Source of the DNA: Ideonella benzenivorans
Lineage (GTDB): Bacteria; Pseudomonadota; Gammaproteobacteria; Burkholderiales; Burkholderiaceae_C
Assembly: GCF_020387415.1 (NCBI RefSeq)
Contig: NZ_JAGWCB010000018.1
Location: 372,001-436,000, forward strand
DNA: 64,000 nt
Reading direction: 5' to 3'
Position numbers and translations under genes: made by a program. This document shows positions 7,892 to 16,354 of this stretch, one piece after another (positions within the stretch are counted from its first letter, which is position 1; each line of letters starts with the position of its first letter). The notes beneath the pieces are model-generated. The model ran no database searches, had not been told where the DNA came from, and saw only the letters and a program-made list of their open reading frames with translations.

Positions 7892-8752
7892 ACCTGCTTT
7901 GACAGCATTAGCCAAGAGCCGAGCAACTTCGGGTACTCCTAAGGTCGCAGCAAGCCCAACTTTGTCCGCCAAGCGAGGGCTGTAGTTGTAAACGTCTTTC
8001 ACGTCGACGTTGAGCCAAACCGGAAGTATCACGTTCTGTTTTTCGAGAATTTCCCGCGTAAAGATTGAATCGAACTCGGCCTGACCCCAGCCATCATTCG
8101 ACAGGAAGTTGGGTGACAGCACCACGATGCATTTCTTGGTTTCGCGAAGACCGCGCTCTATGCTTGATCGAAGGCTATCGCCAACCTTCAGTGAGAATTC
8201 GTCGTACCACACCGTGCAGAAATTCTTTGCAAGCTCATGTGCAAGCTCGCGAACGAATGCATCTTTATCTCGCGAATCATGTGAAATGAAAGCGAGCGGC
8301 TTCTCACTCGCGGACCGACTACGCGCGTACTCCCGATCACGGATAGACAAGAAGTAACCTCGCGCAAGAAGTTCCGCGACTAGCGATGCTCTATTCTCTG
8401 GCGTTAGGTCGAAATCGAGATAGAGGTGAACTCGCCTTGTGAACTGGAGGGTCGCGGTTGATTGCCGTTCAGAATATTCCGCATGGCCCATTTCTACGTA
8501 GACACCATCTCCATCGGGTCCGAGGCGGCAGTTCTCAAATTCCGTTGAGTTGAAGAGCGCGCCTAAGCACTGAGACAAGTCGTCCATGACTGGCACGTAG
8601 AAGTACCAATACTTTGCGTTCGCCTCGAAGTCGTAGGCAATCTTGGCGATGACTTCAGCGAGTGCGACGCCATCTTGGGTGCCGAACGTCCAAGCGCCAT
8701 GCATCGTCAGGACTTTTGCGTCGGTATCAAAGTACTCGCGAATCGTAGCCAT
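7886..8752 (-). CDS. TIR-domain protein (integron cassette 1)
   Basis: A 288-residue protein. Residues 1-150 form an unrecognised alpha/beta region (starts MATIREYFDTDAKVLTMHGA). Residues 151-288 form a TIR domain: KPLAFISHDSRDKDAF (box 1), VWYDEFSLKVGDSLRSSIE (box 2), IVVLSPNFL, and GWGQAEFDS with Glu226 at the position of the catalytic glutamate of NAD-cleaving TIRs. Bacterial TIR proteins commonly deplete NAD+ in anti-phage abortive infection; that role is inferred. It is the first cassette next to the integron platform, where expression should be highest. The start lies shortly inside the attI/cassette junction, and the stop overlaps its attC. Confidence 0.88.
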   Translation of the reverse strand: MATIREYFDTDAKVLTMHGAWTFGTQDGVALAEVIAKIAYDFEANAKYWYFYVPVMDDLSQCLGALFNSTEFENCRLGPDGDGVYVEMGHAEYSERQSTATLQFTRRVHLYLDFDLTPENRASLVAELLARGYFLSIRDREYARSRSASEKPLAFISHDSRDKDAFVRELAHELAKNFCTVWYDEFSLKVGDSLRSSIERGLRETKKCIVVLSPNFLSNDGWGQAEFDSIFTREILEKQNVILPVWLNVDVKDVYNYSPRLADKVGLAATLGVPEVARLLANAVKAGA

Positions 8753-8759
8753 GGCGTTC

Positions 8760-8800
8760 TTTCAGGTGCCTAACTAGTTATCGACCCCAATTTGCGCCAC
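8760..8800 (-). other. attI-like insertion junction of the integron
   Basis: The reverse strand reads GATAACTAGTTAGGCACCTG, with GTTAGGC (8774-8768) matching the R' consensus GTTRRRY. The bases after it lead straight into the TIR cassette, whose own attC also carries a GTTAGRY end. A site with one simple core, adjacent to the divergent integrase gene and without hairpin pairing, is what attI should look like. The remaining attI boundaries cannot be set by eye. Confidence 0.65.
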
Positions 8801-8981
8801 CAAAAACCTTGATGCTCCCGAACATTCCAAGGGCGAGGTCTCGCAAGTGACTGAGCCGACTGAGATTTTTGACAATTCAGGCCAGCTTATCACTTCGTAA
8901 CAGAGCGACAAAGGGCTCGTTGTAACAGGCGGGGATCAGATTCCCCCGAATGGGGGATGTCAGCGGGGATACATCGGAATA

Positions 8982-8997
8982 CTGTATAGGTATACAG
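8982..8997. promoter_or_regulatory. LexA (SOS) box of the integrase promoter
   Basis: CTGTATAGGTATACAG fits CTGT-N8-ACAG exactly and is nearly palindromic. It lies 22 bases before the integrase ATG and overlaps a TATACA -10-like hexamer. Integron integrases are commonly repressed by LexA, so DNA damage would have induced this gene. Confidence 0.88.
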
Positions 8998-9018
8998 TTA
9001 TCGACGCTCGCATTCCCC

Positions 9019-9891
9019 ATGGAACCCACGCCATCGCCGCCCAGCCCACCGCGCCTGCTGCGGCGCCTGCGCGTGCTGCACTACAGCCTGCGGACGGAGG
9101 AAACCTATGTGTATTGGGTCAAGGCCTTTGTGCATTTCCAGGGTCTGCGGCACCCTGCGGACATGGGGCGGGAAGAGGTCGAAGAATTTCTGACCCATCT
9201 GGCTGCCCAGCGTGACTTATCGGCGTCCACCCAGCGGCAGGCTCTGTCGGCCTTATTGTTTCTGTACCGGCAGGTCCTGGGCACCGATCTGCCCTGGATG
9301 AACGATGTGATCCGCCCGGTGCCACGGCGGCGCCTGCCGGTGGTGCTCAGCCCAGACGAAGTGGCCCGTGTGCTGGCCTGCCTGGTACCCCAGCATCAGC
9401 TGTTCGGCCATTTGCTCTATGGCACCAGCCTGCGCCTGATGGAAGGCCTGCGGGTCAAGGACATTGATTTCGCCCACCGGACCTTGGTGGTCCGCTCGGG
9501 CAAGGGCGACAAGGACCGTGCGGTGATGCTGCCGGAGAGCCTGCGCCCTGGGCTGGAGGCGCAACTGGCCCGGGCCCAGGTGCTGTGGCGAGCCGATCAA
9601 CTGCGAGGCACTGGCGGCGTGGAACTGCCCCATGCGCTGGCCCGCAAGTACCCGCGGGCCCCGCAAAGCTGGGCCTGGTGGGGGAGGCTGCAGGCGGGCT
9701 ACGACATCCGCACGGTCCAGGCCCTGCTGGGCCACGCGGATGTGAAGACCACCATGGTCTACACCCACGTGCTCAAGGTGGGCGGGGCTGCAGTGCGCAG
9801 CCCGCTGGATGCGCTTCAGGCCCGGTTGCCCGCCTCCGGCACCTCGGTGGTGATGGGGCCGCTGCCGGCCCAGCGGTCCAGCGCCAGGTAG
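9019..9891 (+). pseudogene. intI: Integron integrase IntI with internal in-frame deletion
   Basis: The ATG at 9019 gives a 290-residue reading frame that aligns with IntI throughout. It has [17 protein letters not shown], the LLYGTSLR box with Arg139, [16 protein letters not shown] with Lys162, the IntI-specific [35 protein letters not shown] with His239 and Tyr248, and RSPLDAL. Between Trp221 and Gly227 about 55-60 residues are missing, including the HxLRHSFAT block with the catalytic His and second Arg. Two residues are also missing after Arg139. The frame is intact, but recombination activity should be lost. The 3' end runs 76 bases into the convergent RND gene. Confidence 0.88.
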
Positions 9892-12800
9892 ATGACCGGG
9901 GTGATGTAGAGCGTCACCACCTGGCTCAGGATCAAGCCGCCCACCACGGCCAGGCCCAGGGGTTGGCGCAGTTCGGCGCCGGCGCCCAGGCCCAGGGCGA
10001 TGGGCAGGGCGCCCATCAACGCGGCCACGGTGGTCATCATGATGGGCCGCAGCCGCAGCAGGGCCGCGGCGCGGATGGCCTCGGGTGGGCTCATGCCCTG
10101 GTTGCGTTGGGCGTCCAGGGCGAAGTCGATCATCATGATCGCGTTCTTCTTGACGATGCCGATCAGCATCAGGATGCCGATGCTGGCGATCAGCGTCAGC
10201 TCCATGTTGAAGAGCTTGAGCGCCAGCAGCGCGCCAATGGCGGCCGAGGGCAGCCCGGCCAGGATGGTCAGCGGGTGGATGTAGCTCTCGTACAGAACGC
10301 CCAGCAGCACGTAGATGACGGCCAGCGCCGCTCCGATGAGCACCAGCTGGCTGCCCTGGCTTTGCTGGTACACCGCCGCGTCGCCGCCATAGGTGCCGAT
10401 CAGCGACTCAGGCATGGCCAGCGCGGCCTTGGCCTGGTCGATGCGCTGGGTGGCCGCGCTCAGCGGCACGCCCGGGGCCAGGTTGAACGAGATCGTCACC
10501 GACTGCAGCTGGCCCTGGTGGTTCACCGCCACCGGCCCCAGCGTGCGCTTCACGCTGGCCACCGCCGACAGCGGCACCAGCTGGCCCGCCTTGCTGCGCA
10601 GCCAGACCTTGTCGAAGGCGCCCTCGAACTCGCGGTTGGCCTGCGCCGCTTCCATGATGACGGAGAAGCTGTTGGCCGGGCCGTACATGGTGCTGACCTG
10701 GCGCTCGCCAAAGGCGCTGTAGAGCGCGGAGCGCACGTCGGCCAGCTGCACGCCCAGCAGGTTGGCCTTGTCGCGGTCGATCGTCAGCTGGGCTTGCAAG
10801 CCCTTGTTCTGCGCGTCGCTGGTCACGTCACGGAACTGCGGGTCGGCCGCCAGCTTGTCCTGCAGCTTCTGGGCCCAGGCATTGAGGTCGTCAGCGCTCA
10901 CGCTCTGCAGCGTGTACTGGTAGCGGCTCTTGCTGACCCGCCCGCCCAGCTGCAGGTTCTGCACCGGCGCCATGTAGACCTGGATGCCCGCCACGCCGCG
11001 CAGCTTCTTGCGCAGGCCTTCCACCACCTGGGGCATGGCCGGACGCTGGCCGCGGGGCTTGAGGTTGATGAACAAGCGGCCCGAGTTGCCGCCGCTCATG
11101 AACGAAGACACGGTGGCCACGTTCGGGTCGGCCCGGAACACCGCCGCCACCTGGGCCTGCAGACCCATCATCGCGTCAAAGGAGATGTCCTGCGCCGCCT
11201 CGGTGCTGACGCGGATCTGGCCGATGTCCTCCTCGGGGAAAAAGCCCTTGGGCATGGTCACGCCCATCCACAGCGTCAGCGCCAGGCTGCCCACGGCCAC
11301 CCCGCCCATCAGCCAGCGGTGGCCCAGCGCCCAGTCCAGCGTGCGGCCGTAGCCGTTCTGGAAGGCGGTGAAGCCAGCCTCGAAGGTGCGGCCCAGCCAA
11401 CCCTCTTCATGTTGGGTCTCGTGCTTCAGGTAACGGCTGCACAGCATCGGCACCAGCGTCAGCGACACCGCCGCCGACACCAGGATGGACAGCCCCACCA
11501 CCACCGCGAATTCATGGAACAGCATGCCCATCACCCCGGGCATGAAGAAGATGGGGATGAGCACCGCCACCAGCGAGATGGAGATGGACAGGATGGTGAA
11601 GCTCATCTCCCGCGCGCCGCGCACCGCGGCCTCGAAGGGCGCCATGCCGCCCTCCACATGGCGCACGATGTTCTCCAGCATCACGATGGCGTCGTCCACC
11701 ACCAGGCCCACCGCCAGCGTGATGCCCAGCAGCGAGATGTTGTCCAGGCTGTAGCCGCCGGCCCACAGCAGGGCCAGCGCGCCGATCAGCGAAATGGGCA
11801 GCGAGAAGGACGGGATCAGCGTGGCCGAGAGCCGGCGCAGGAACAGGAAGATCACCAGCACCACCAGCACCACGGTGAGCGCCAGCGTGAAGTAGACGTC
11901 GTGCACCGCCTCGCGGATGGAGGCCGAGCGGTCGTTCACCGGCGTCATCTTGATCGAGGCCGGCAGCTGGGCCGCAAAGTGCGGCAGCATGGCCTTGACC
12001 CGGTCCACCACCTGCACGGTGTTGGCATCCGGTTGGCGCTGCACCGCCAGCGTGATGCTGGGCTCGCCGTTCAGCTCGGCGTGGGTCTTGGTCGATTCGA
12101 CGCTGTCCTGCACCTGGGCCACGTCGGCCAGCCGCACCGGCGCGCCGTTGCGCGTGGCCACGATGACCTGGCGCCAGTCCTGGGCATTCATCAGCTGGCG
12201 GTTGGCCTGCACCGTCAGGGTCTGGCGCGGGCCGTCCAGCGTGCCCACCGGCGTGTTGGCATTGGCGCTGGTCAGGGTCGCGCGCAGTTCGTCCAAGCTC
12301 AGGTCGCGCTCGGCCAGCCGGTCCAGGTCCACCTCCACCCGCACCGCGTAGCGGCGCTGGCCGTAGATGGCCACCTGGGCCACCCCTTCCAGCGTGGACA
12401 GGCTGGGCGAGATCAGGTTCTCGGCGTAGTCGTTCAGCTGGGTCAGGCTGATGGACGGCGAAGTCAGCGCCACCAGCAGCACCGGCGCGTCGGCCGGGTT
12501 GACCTTGCGGTAGCTGGGCGGCGTGGTCATGTCGTCCGGCAGGCTGTGCTGGGCCCGGTACAGGGCGGCCTGCACATCCAGCGCGGCGGCGTCGATGTCG
12601 CGCGAGGCGTCGAACTCCAGCGTCAGCGAGGTGCTGCCCAGCGTGCTGCTGGAACTGATGAGCGACAGCCCGGCGATGGTCGAGAACTGCTTTTCCAGCG
12701 GCAGCGCCACCGAACTGGCCATGGTCTCGGGCGAAGCACCCGGCAGGCTGGCACTGACGTTGATGGTGGGCGTGTCAAACCGCGGCAGCGCCGCCACCGG

Positions 12801-12896
12801 GATCTTGTCCAGGGCCAGCAGGCCGGCCACCACGATGGCGATGTTGAGCAACACCGTCATCACCGGACGGCGGATGAACAGCTCGGTGAGGCTCAT
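9816..12896 (-). CDS. RND multidrug efflux transporter (inner-membrane pump)
   Basis: A 1026-residue member of the AcrB/MdtBC family, which exports drugs from the periplasm using the proton gradient. It starts [20 protein letters not shown]. The first periplasmic loop follows, then the TM4 proton-relay motif [14 protein letters not shown] with its paired Asp. The second half repeats the pattern, with [17 protein letters not shown] in TM10. Length and topology are normal. The last codons overlap the integrase remnant on the other strand, so the C-terminal tail may have been altered by that rearrangement. It overlaps the adaptor gene by four bases. No outer-membrane TolC-type gene is adjacent. 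Confidence 0.93.
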   Translation of the reverse strand: MSLTELFIRRPVMTVLLNIAIVVAGLLALDKIPVAALPRFDTPTINVSASLPGASPETMASSVALPLEKQFSTIAGLSLISSSSTLGSTSLTLEFDASRDIDAAALDVQAALYRAQHSLPDDMTTPPSYRKVNPADAPVLLVALTSPSISLTQLNDYAENLISPSLSTLEGVAQVAIYGQRRYAVRVEVDLDRLAERDLSLDELRATLTSANANTPVGTLDGPRQTLTVQANRQLMNAQDWRQVIVATRNGAPVRLADVAQVQDSVESTKTHAELNGEPSITLAVQRQPDANTVQVVDRVKAMLPHFAAQLPASIKMTPVNDRSASIREAVHDVYFTLALTVVLVVLVIFLFLRRLSATLIPSFSLPISLIGALALLWAGGYSLDNISLLGITLAVGLVVDDAIVMLENIVRHVEGGMAPFEAAVRGAREMSFTILSISISLVAVLIPIFFMPGVMGMLFHEFAVVVGLSILVSAAVSLTLVPMLCSRYLKHETQHEEGWLGRTFEAGFTAFQNGYGRTLDWALGHRWLMGGVAVGSLALTLWMGVTMPKGFFPEEDIGQIRVSTEAAQDISFDAMMGLQAQVAAVFRADPNVATVSSFMSGGNSGRLFINLKPRGQRPAMPQVVEGLRKKLRGVAGIQVYMAPVQNLQLGGRVSKSRYQYTLQSVSADDLNAWAQKLQDKLAADPQFRDVTSDAQNKGLQAQLTIDRDKANLLGVQLADVRSALYSAFGERQVSTMYGPANSFSVIMEAAQANREFEGAFDKVWLRSKAGQLVPLSAVASVKRTLGPVAVNHQGQLQSVTISFNLAPGVPLSAATQRIDQAKAALAMPESLIGTYGGDAAVYQQSQGSQLVLIGAALAVIYVLLGVLYESYIHPLTILAGLPSAAIGALLALKLFNMELTLIASIGILMLIGIVKKNAIMMIDFALDAQRNQGMSPPEAIRAAALLRLRPIMMTTVAALMGALPIALGLGAGAELRQPLGLAVVGGLILSQVVTLYITPVIYLALDRWAGSGPITTEVPEAGNRA

Positions 12897-14077
12897 GCGC
12901 CGGCTCCGGCGCTGGCGGCCTGCGCCGCGCTGGCCCGCGCGGCGGATTCACGCACCATCGCCCCAGGCCGCAGGTTTTCCTTGCCCTCCATCACCACCTT
13001 CTCGCCCGGCTGCACCCCCGTCACCACAGCCCACAGGCCAGCGCTGTGCAGCAGGCCAACCGAGCGCAGCGCCACGGTGTGGTCGGCCCCCACCACATAG
13101 ACCTGGCGCACTTCGCCCTTGATGATCAGCGCGGCCTGCGGCAGCACGGCCACGTTCTGAAGGGTGCGCAGCGTGAGCTGCACGGTCACGTACTGGCCGG
13201 GCCACAGGGCCTGGTTGGGGTTGGCCAGCGCGGCTTTCAGCTTGATGGTGCCGCTGGTGCTGTCCACCGTGTTGTCCAGAAAGCTCAGGCGGCCGGTCAG
13301 CGGCGCGGCCGTGCCACCATCGGCGTTCTTGCGCAGCACCTGCACCGGCAGGCTGTCGCGCCGCTGCGGGCCATCGCCCAGCAGGGCCGGCAGTTGGGCC
13401 TCCGGCAGCGTGAAGCTGACCGCAATCGGGTCGATCTGGCTGATGGTGACCAGCGCAGCGCCGGTCGGCGTCACCAGGCTGCCGGGGTGCACCGCAATCG
13501 CCCCAGCCCGGCCGTTCAGCGGTGAACGCACCACGTTGTAGCCCACATTGACCTCGGCGGCCCGCACAGCGGCCCTGTCGGAGGCCACCAGGGCCAACTG
13601 GGCGTCGCGCTGGGCCCGGATGCTGTCCACCGCCCCCTGGGAGACGAAGTTCTGCCCCAGCAGCTCCTGGTTGCGCCGCCATTGGCGTTCCAGGTCGGCC
13701 AGCGTGGCCTGGTCGTGCAGCAGCGTGGCCTTGGCTTTTTCCAGGTTGGCCTGGTCGGTCCGGTCGTCCAGCGTGAACAGCAGGTCCCCCTGGTGGACGA
13801 ACTGGCCTTCCTGGATGGCGACGCTGCGCACCGTGGTCGACACCTGCGGCCGCACCTCCACCGTGTTGAGCGGCACCACCGTGCCAGCCGCTTCCACGGT
13901 CACCGGCATGTCTTGCTGCGCCACCGCGACAACCGTCACCGCCTGCTCCTGGGGCGCCGAGGCCGCCTTGCCGGCGCCGGCCGGCCCACCGGCCCCCGTG
14001 TGGCTGGACCACCACCAGACACCACCGGCCACGACGGCAGCCACCGCCGTCCAGCCCCCCAGGGCACGTGCGTTCAT
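12893..14077 (-). CDS. RND periplasmic adaptor (membrane fusion protein)
   Basis: The ATG at 14077 has AAGAAG upstream and gives MNARALGGWTAVAAVVAGGV, an N-terminal membrane anchor or signal. MdtA/AcrA-type domains follow: biotinyl-lipoyl half (VEVRPQVSTTVRSVAIQEGQ), alpha-helical hairpin (about 120-190), second lipoyl half (YNVVRSPLNGRAGAIAVHPG), beta-barrel and membrane-proximal domain (VLPQAALIIKGEVRQVYVVG). It bridges the RND pump to an outer-membrane channel. ATGA overlap with the pump gene shows an operon. There are 394 residues from this start. Confidence 0.92.
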   Translation of the reverse strand: MNARALGGWTAVAAVVAGGVWWWSSHTGAGGPAGAGKAASAPQEQAVTVVAVAQQDMPVTVEAAGTVVPLNTVEVRPQVSTTVRSVAIQEGQFVHQGDLLFTLDDRTDQANLEKAKATLLHDQATLADLERQWRRNQELLGQNFVSQGAVDSIRAQRDAQLALVASDRAAVRAAEVNVGYNVVRSPLNGRAGAIAVHPGSLVTPTGAALVTISQIDPIAVSFTLPEAQLPALLGDGPQRRDSLPVQVLRKNADGGTAAPLTGRLSFLDNTVDSTSGTIKLKAALANPNQALWPGQYVTVQLTLRTLQNVAVLPQAALIIKGEVRQVYVVGADHTVALRSVGLLHSAGLWAVVTGVQPGEKVVMEGKENLRPGAMVRESAARASAAQAASAGAGA

Positions 14078-14385
14078 GAACTTCTTCTTTGCCAACCGGC
14101 GGGATCGCCGCCAAAAACGGACGCCGGTCCTCAAGACCGGCGCCAAGCACAGAGAGCCTGAACGGTGCCCATCGGTTCCCTCAATGGATGCGTGTCCGCC
14201 CTCGCGCCGTGCAATCTAACAGAGCGCGCGTGACATGTAAGAGGCCGTGTCCCGCCGGTCCCAGGGTCAACGGGGGCCTGCCGGTTGCCGTTTTTTGAGG
14301 CAGAGCCGGTCGATTGCTGCATCGGTCATCGCGACGTGGCAGGCTGTCCGGCATGTTCCAAGCCATTTCTTGTGAAAGGTTGCCC
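14078..14385. other. Gap between the efflux operon and the DUF3108 gene
   Basis: About 308 bases separating divergent genes. It contains a 7-bp inverted repeat, GCCGGTC (14123-14129) with GACCGGC (14135-14141), and a T6 run at 14291-14296 after a weak GC-rich stem. Promoters for both directions should lie here, but I cannot pick convincing -35/-10 pairs. No regulator gene is adjacent. Confidence 0.5.
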
Positions 14386-15090
14386 GTGCGCACATTCCGT
14401 CTGTCTTCTCCGCTGGTGTCCCTGGTCCTGGCCGGCACGGCCTGGCTGGGCACCCTGCCCGCGCACGCCGGTGAGTTGCCCCACAGCGCCGATCTGAGCT
14501 ACCAGGTCACCTGGGGCGTCATCAGCCTGAACGCCGAACAGCATTGGAAGCTGGAAGGCGACCGCTACACCCTCAGCACCGAGCTGAAACTGCCGCTGGC
14601 CTTCAAGAACCGTCGCTACGTCAGCCAGGGCCGGGTCGGCCCGCATGGGCTGGAGCCGGCCACTTATGAAGATTTCGAGGTGGGTGACCCGAAGCCGCGT
14701 TCTGTCGCCAAGGTGGACCGCACGGCCGGGGTGGTGACCTATGGCCGCACCGCAGTGCCTCTGCATGAAAAACCGCTCTCGGCCGGTCTGCAGGACATCA
14801 ATGCCCTGGCTTACCAGTTGATGTGGCTGGGTGAGGGCGTGGTGGGCAAGACGGTGCCGGTGACGAACGGCCGCAACGTGGTGATGCACCAGTTCTCCAA
14901 GCTGCCCGATGGCTCGGCCAGCTACGCCGGCAAGAGCTATCCCACCCAGCGCCTGGCCAGCACCAGCCCGGAGGGCGGCTTTGAAGTGGGTCTGGCGCCT
15001 GGCCTGGGCGGCTTGCCGCTGCGCATCGTGCGCGTGCAGGACGGCAAGACCCTCACCTTCACCGCCACCCAGGTTCGCTACACCCCCTGA
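14386..15090 (+). CDS. DUF3108 family exported protein
   Basis: A GTG start at 14386 with GAAAGG upstream gives a clean signal peptide (MRTFRLSSPLVSLVLAGTAW through LPAHA) and a mature protein beginning GELPHSADLSYQV. An ATG at 14353 in the same frame would add eleven residues before it. The mature part has the beta-rich pattern of DUF3108 proteins (LSYQVTWGVISLNAEQHWKL and GLPLRIVRVQDGKTLTFTAT). These are periplasmic or envelope proteins of unknown role. It stands alone, followed by the DnaA-box-rich segment. Confidence 0.82.
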   Translation: MRTFRLSSPLVSLVLAGTAWLGTLPAHAGELPHSADLSYQVTWGVISLNAEQHWKLEGDRYTLSTELKLPLAFKNRRYVSQGRVGPHGLEPATYEDFEVGDPKPRSVAKVDRTAGVVTYGRTAVPLHEKPLSAGLQDINALAYQLMWLGEGVVGKTVPVTNGRNVVMHQFSKLPDGSASYAGKSYPTQRLASTSPEGGFEVGLAPGLGGLPLRIVRVQDGKTLTFTATQVRYTP

Positions 15091-15424
15091 CCGGGGGTCT
15101 CTTCGGGGTTGAAAACGGCCCGAAAGGGCCTGTCGCTGGAAAAAGTGAGAAGGCTGTTATTCCTCCTGTCTTCTTAGTTCTTTAATTGGTGGTTGTAGTA
15201 GAGGGCGCCTGCTTCTGTGGACAACCTTGTTTTTTTGTTTTGAGTCAATGACTTGTGAAGCCTGAAACACTGTGGTCCGAGGTCTGTGGATGAAGGGGAC
15301 GAAAAGACAACAACCTGGCGATCGGCGTTCGGCCTGTGGATAACAGGGTTCTTGTTCAAAACTTGTCCACAGAGCTGTGCCTTGACAGCGACTTGTCCAC
15401 GGGCGCAGGCGACAATCGCGCCCC
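15091..15424. other. AT-rich, DnaA-box-dense segment: candidate replication origin
   Basis: A 334-base non-coding segment far less GC-rich than its neighbours. DnaA-type 9-mers: TGTGGACAA 15216-15224, TGTGGATGA 15285-15293, TGTGGATAA 15335-15343 (perfect, reverse), TTGTCCACA 15363-15371 and TTGTCCACG 15393-15401. The first three point one way and the last two the other. Just left of the first box lie TAGTAGAGG (15196-15204, DnaA-trio-like), a GGCGCC cluster and a T/A-rich tract from about 15157. This trio, GC cluster and box order matches the unwinding module described for bacterial origins. A GGCCC-GAAA-GGGCC hairpin at 15117-15130 may end the upstream gene. Confidence 0.65.
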
Positions 15425-16354
15425 ATGTCCCGTCCCCGCCCGGCCTGGCGGCCGGCGCCCCGTCACGGTGTGCCGGCCAGCTGCGTGGCCCTGCCCCATG
15501 ACCAGCGCTGGCCCCGGCTGAGCGCCTTTCTGGCCTGGCGCCTGCCGGTGCTGGACGAAGCCCAATGGCAGGCCCGCCTGGCGGCAGGTGAGGTGCTGGA
15601 CGCGCAGGGCGCCGCGCTGGCCGAGGACGCGCCCTACCGGGCCGGCGAGCGGGTCTGGTACTGGCGCGAGGTGCCCGGCGAGGTCGACATCCCGTTTGAA
15701 GAAGCGCTGCTGCACCTGGACGAGCGGCTGGTGGTGGTGGACAAGCCCCACTTCCTGCCGATGGCGCCGGTGGGCCGCTACGCCCGCCACACCCTGCTGG
15801 CGCGCCTGCAGCGCCGCCTGGGCCTGACCGAGCTGACGCCGCTGCACCGCCTGGACCGGGAAACCGCCGGCGTGGTGGTGTTCAGCCGCCGGCCCGAGGA
15901 CCGCAACGCCTACCAGGCCCTGTTCCGCGAACGGCAGGTGCAGAAGGTCTATGAAGCCCTGGCGCCCTACCGGCCGGCGCTGGCCCAGCCGCTGCAGCGC
16001 CGCAGCCGGCTGGAACCTTCCCCCCAGCGCATGCAGATGCACGAGGTGCCCGGTGAGCCGAACACCGAGACCTGGATCGAGATGCTCGACCACGACGAAG
16101 TGCATGCCCACTACCGCCTGACCCCGCACACCGGCAAGACCCACCAGCTGCGGGTGCACATGCTGGCGCTGGGCGCGCCGCTGCTGGGCGACACCATCTA
16201 CCCGGTGCTGCAGCCCGAGCCCGCGCCCGGTCAGGCGCCGGATTTCCGCCGGCCGCTGCAGTTGCTGGCCCGCCGGCTGAGCTTCACCGACCCGATCACC
16301 GGCGAAGCACTGTGCTTTGAGAGCCAGCGCACGCTGGCCTGGCCGGTGGGCTGA
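15425..16354 (+). CDS. RluA-family RNA pseudouridine synthase
   Basis: It converts uridines in rRNA or tRNA to pseudouridine. The catalytic motif is HRLDRETAGVVVFSR, with the essential Asp. It is preceded by LVVVDKPHFLPMAPVGRYAR and followed by the family's KTHQLRVHMLALGAPLLGD block. The N-terminal 90 residues look S4-like. At 309 residues the length is usual for RluA/TruC-like enzymes, but the RNA target cannot be assigned. The ATG at 15425 lies 24 bases after the last DnaA box, so its promoter must lie within the origin-like segment. Confidence 0.9.
   Translation: MSRPRPAWRPAPRHGVPASCVALPHDQRWPRLSAFLAWRLPVLDEAQWQARLAAGEVLDAQGAALAEDAPYRAGERVWYWREVPGEVDIPFEEALLHLDERLVVVDKPHFLPMAPVGRYARHTLLARLQRRLGLTELTPLHRLDRETAGVVVFSRRPEDRNAYQALFRERQVQKVYEALAPYRPALAQPLQRRSRLEPSPQRMQMHEVPGEPNTETWIEMLDHDEVHAHYRLTPHTGKTHQLRVHMLALGAPLLGDTIYPVLQPEPAPGQAPDFRRPLQLLARRLSFTDPITGEALCFESQRTLAWPVG

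Larger units (their letters stand above)
6579..9891. mobile_element. Chromosomal integron with three cassettes
   Basis: All parts are present in canonical order: integrase gene (rightward) behind a LexA box, divergent attI-like core at 8768-8774, then leftward cassettes TIR / PD-(D/E)XK-like / GFA-like, each followed by an attC-type site. The cassettes are AT-richer than the chromosome. The integrase lacks part of its catalytic domain, so the array looks frozen. It is inserted between the methyltransferase gene and an RND efflux operon. Confidence 0.88.

Noticed and set aside
9585..13100. Very long open frame antisense to the RND pump, and many similar long frames elsewhere
   Set aside because: High GC leaves stop-free antisense frames. 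The product is His/Gln/Arg-rich low complexity without domains, and the opposite strand encodes a clear RND transporter.
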